From positions 1 through 64,000 of the forward strand of contig JAAXKN010000021.1 in the NCBI GenBank assembly GCA_025612375.1: a stretch of 64,000 nt of DNA. Direction: 5' to 3'. Origin of the DNA: Ignavibacteria bacterium (GTDB lineage: Bacteria > Bacteroidota > Ignavibacteria > Ignavibacteriales > SURF-24). Position numbers and translations under genes: made by a program. Below the pieces are notes generated by a model that was not told where the DNA came from, did no database searches, and saw nothing but the letters and a program-made list of their open reading frames with translations. Of the stretch, positions 61,772 to 64,000 are shown in pieces; the first letter of the stretch is position 1; every line of letters starts with the position of its first letter.

Positions 61772-63127
61772 ATGGATCTGTTCTTAATATTTTCATTGTT
61801 CCTTATAATTATAACTTTTTTATCAGCTTTTCAGAAACCGTACACTGCTGTATTATTTCTTTTTTTTATGATTCCAATGGACCTTTATGATCCTTTCTAT
61901 AAATTGACCGGTTATATATCATCTTTTTATTTGAATTCTTTTATATTACTTTCCTCGGGAATTGCTATAGTCTTAAGGAAAAGAAAATTAAATAGAAATA
62001 AAGAGTTTTCAAATGTTAATATTATATTGTTGATCCTTATTATCTGGGGCATTGTATTAGGGGTTCTAAATATGTCTTATAATGAGGAACTTGATACTTT
62101 CACCAAAAATATTCTGAATATTTCAATTGAAGAGCAACTAATCCTAACAACTCTCCCTCTAATCCTTCTAAGTCTATTCTTCGAAATATTTCATCGCATT
62201 GAAATTGATGCAAAGATGAAAAAGAAATTATTAATTGTATTTTGCTTTCCAATATTCTTGCACTTATTTGCGAATTTACTCTCACTTCAAGGATACACAA
62301 TATTCAAAGTTGGTACTTCAGTGGAAGAATTCGGAATTCGCTTGTCTGGAATCTTTCAAGACAAAGAATTAATTGTTGATTATTGCGTGCTCGTTTTTGG
62401 ATTGGCATTTACATTATTTGGAGAAAGAAAGATACTACCATCCTCGTTGGTCATAGCATCAGTAATAGTTGGATCCATGTCGGGATCAAGATCTTTCATT
62501 GTAGATATAACTATATTCTTAATAACCTATTGGTATTTGTTATCTGTTAAAAAAAGAAAATATGTAATAATTGTAGTAATACCATTATTATTTCTTTCTG
62601 AATATATACTAAATAATATCTTAGATAATGTAATTGTTTTGGATCGTCTGAATTATTCCATGTCTTTAATATTAAAACAAAATAATATTGAGGCTGCAAT
62701 CAATAGAGATTTTGATGGAATCCCAGCTGTCTTTTCGAATATATCCATAATGGGAAATGGCGCTGCAGCATTTAATCAGATCAAAGGTCACCAAATGGTT
62801 AGCCATAACTTATTTTTACATGCATATGCTAGATATGGATTATTGGGCTTGCTTATGTTATTGTATGCATTTTATAAAGGTTTTAGCGTCACAAAAAGAA
62901 TGATTAACAATAAGATTAGTGGAGAATTAAAAAATGAAGCTTGCGTTTTATTTTCCTTATTATTAAGCCTTTTGGCGCAGCAATTGAAACTCAGTTCATT
63001 AAGAGCTCTAACTTCAATGTTATTGTACTCTGTTCTGTTTATATTTATAATTCTATTAAAGAAAAACTATGACCAAACTTTATCCTTAAGTACGAGTCGT
63101 GAAGTATCAAATTATGATAATATGTAG
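61772..63127 (+). CDS. wzy: O-antigen polymerase (Wzy-like)
   Basis: A 451-residue integral membrane protein with ten or more hydrophobic segments and a long outer loop near residues 290-350 ending in HQMVSHNLFLHAYARYGLLG. The SHN-x-x-LHAYARYG segment is characteristic of Wzy/O-antigen ligase-type proteins. It joins undecaprenyl-linked repeat units. It lies six bases after wzx and its stop overlaps the next gene by 14 bases. Wzy and ligase are hard to separate by sequence; position beside Wzx favours polymerase. Confidence 0.83.
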   Translation: MDLFLIFSLFLIIITFLSAFQKPYTAVLFLFFMIPMDLYDPFYKLTGYISSFYLNSFILLSSGIAIVLRKRKLNRNKEFSNVNIILLILIIWGIVLGVLNMSYNEELDTFTKNILNISIEEQLILTTLPLILLSLFFEIFHRIEIDAKMKKKLLIVFCFPIFLHLFANLLSLQGYTIFKVGTSVEEFGIRLSGIFQDKELIVDYCVLVFGLAFTLFGERKILPSSLVIASVIVGSMSGSRSFIVDITIFLITYWYLLSVKKRKYVIIVVIPLLFLSEYILNNILDNVIVLDRLNYSMSLILKQNNIEAAINRDFDGIPAVFSNISIMGNGAAAFNQIKGHQMVSHNLFLHAYARYGLLGLLMLLYAFYKGFSVTKRMINNKISGELKNEACVLFSLLLSLLAQQLKLSSLRALTSMLLYSVLFIFIILLKKNYDQTLSLSTSREVSNYDNM

Positions 63128-64000
63128 ATTAAAAGGTGGACTTGGCAATCAGTTGTTTCAGTATGCTATAGCCAGAAGGTTATCTAAAAAATGCAATTGC
63201 GATTTTAAATTGGATATTTCTGCATTTCAAAATGATAATTTTGGCCGTGATTATATGCTGGGGAAATTTAATGTTATCCAAAACATTGTCACTTCTGAAG
63301 AATTACGAACAATAAACCTTTGGTTTTCAAATTCTTGCAAAGGTAAACTATTGAGGTGCGGAAGTAAAGTGCTCCCATATTATAGAAGATACATTGTAAA
63401 CGAAACGAGGCCTTATTTTTATGACCAAAATATTTTAAAAATACGAAATAATTCATGTTTAAATGGTTATTGGCAAAATGAAAATTATTTTAAAGAAATT
63501 AGGGATATTTTATTAAAGGAGTTCGTTGTTGTTTCAAAATTGAGGGGAAAAAACAAAGATCTAGCTGATGATATAAATAAAACAAATTCAGTTGGTATAC
63601 ATATTAGACGACATAAGGGTATACAAAGCAATAGTGTGTTATATAAGAAAGTTGTTTCTCAATATGGTCTTGTATCCAATGAATATTATAATAGAGCAGT
63701 TGATATTATTGCGAATAAACAGAGTAATATCGAAGTATTCGTATTTTCTGATGATATTGAATGGGCAAAAGCAAATTTAAATTTTACTTATCCAATAACT
63801 TTTGTTGACAATAATGATGAAGCAAACGGCTACGAAGATTTTCGTTTGTTAAGTCTTTGTAAGCATCAAATAATAGCAAATAGTACTTTTAGTTGGTGGG
63901 CAGCTTGGTTAAACAATTACCATGATAAAGTTATTATATCTCCGAATAAATGGGTTCAAAGTCTTTTAAATATTCCAAATGGAATTTATCCAGATAATTG
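63114..64000 (+). CDS. Alpha-1,2-fucosyltransferase (GT11), cut by the window edge
   Basis: A frame open from ATG 63114 to the end, 295 codons so far; only a few residues should be missing. GT11 signatures: MIICRLKGGLGNQLFQYAIARRL at the start, VGIHIRRHKGIQ in the donor-binding region, VFVFSDDIEWAKANL and ANSTFSWWAAWLN near the C terminus. The usual HxRRxD motif reads HIRRHK here, so the Asp is replaced. It transfers fucose from GDP-fucose, which gmd and fcl provide. It overlaps the Wzy-like gene by 14 bases. Confidence 0.9.
   Translation, partial: MIICRLKGGLGNQLFQYAIARRLSKKCNCDFKLDISAFQNDNFGRDYMLGKFNVIQNIVTSEELRTINLWFSNSCKGKLLRCGSKVLPYYRRYIVNETRPYFYDQNILKIRNNSCLNGYWQNENYFKEIRDILLKEFVVVSKLRGKNKDLADDINKTNSVGIHIRRHKGIQSNSVLYKKVVSQYGLVSNEYYNRAVDIIANKQSNIEVFVFSDDIEWAKANLNFTYPITFVDNNDEANGYEDFRLLSLCKHQIIANSTFSWWAAWLNNYHDKVIISPNKWVQSLLNIPNGIYPDN

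Noticed and set aside
1-64000. tRNA, rRNA, phage or insertion sequences
   Set aside because: No tRNA cloverleaf with a GGTTCRAATCC arm, no rRNA and no transposase or integrase frame was seen. The repeats alone do not define an insertion sequence.

Overview
The window is a chromosomal segment of a Gram-negative bacterium of the Bacteroidota/Ignavibacteria (FCB) type. The evidence is the outer-membrane beta-barrel receptor with a carboxypeptidase-like regulatory domain, the BlaI/M56-TonB pair, many secreted orphan proteins, weak Shine-Dalgarno use with several TTG starts, and intergenic DNA packed with short covarying palindromes and heptamer repeats. No rRNA, tRNA, phage or insertion sequence was recognised. 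The lineage call is an inference from style, not from a marker gene.

Layout. 0.3-8 kb: mostly secreted or membrane orphans, a predicted HExxH metallopeptidase, an EamA exporter and a TlpA-like thioredoxin protein. 8-10 kb: an orphan TrpB2-type tryptophan synthase beta chain on the minus strand, preceded by what reads as a complete tryptophan attenuator (28-codon leader peptide with TWRWWW, mutually exclusive hairpins, U-tracts). 10-20.7 kb: PRC-barrel protein, a receptor/BlaI/BlaR1-like signalling block, aldo/keto reductase, FKBP isomerase, response regulator, TPR/propeller protein, AlkD-like repair protein, peroxiredoxin, Trm112-like protein and an FAD oxidase. 22.6-37 kb (minus strand): nearly the whole C5 heme pathway, hemX-like, hemA, hemC, a TetR-HemD fusion, hemE, hemN, hemH, hemY and hemB, with a terminator after hemB; hemL lies just beyond, after an aldo/keto reductase and an MFS gene.

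37.3-40.9 kb: GDP-fucose genes (gmd, fcl) and a divergent UDP-GlcNAc 2-epimerase. 41-49.6 kb: a propeller lipoprotein, MarR regulator, GNAT-like protein with a small basic partner, uvrB, and a DarT/DarG DNA ADP-ribosylation toxin-antitoxin pair. 50.3 kb to the end: an AT-rich surface-polysaccharide cluster with enzymes for a UDP-2,3-diacetamido uronic acid (WbpA, WbpB, WbpE, WbpD twice), a second gmd, LegB/LegC-like dehydratase and aminotransferase, two further acyltransferases, Wzx flippase, Wzy polymerase and an alpha-1,2-fucosyltransferase running off the window edge.

How it fits together. The two gmd genes and fcl supply GDP-fucose, and the GT11 enzyme at the end can use it. The 2-epimerase at 39.8 kb could turn the diacetamido-glucuronate into the mannuronate form. 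The most unusual items are the trp attenuator in front of an orphan trpB2, the TetR-HemD fusion inside the heme operon with a palindrome in the presumed operon promoter region, and at least three families of dispersed hairpins whose arms change together between copies.
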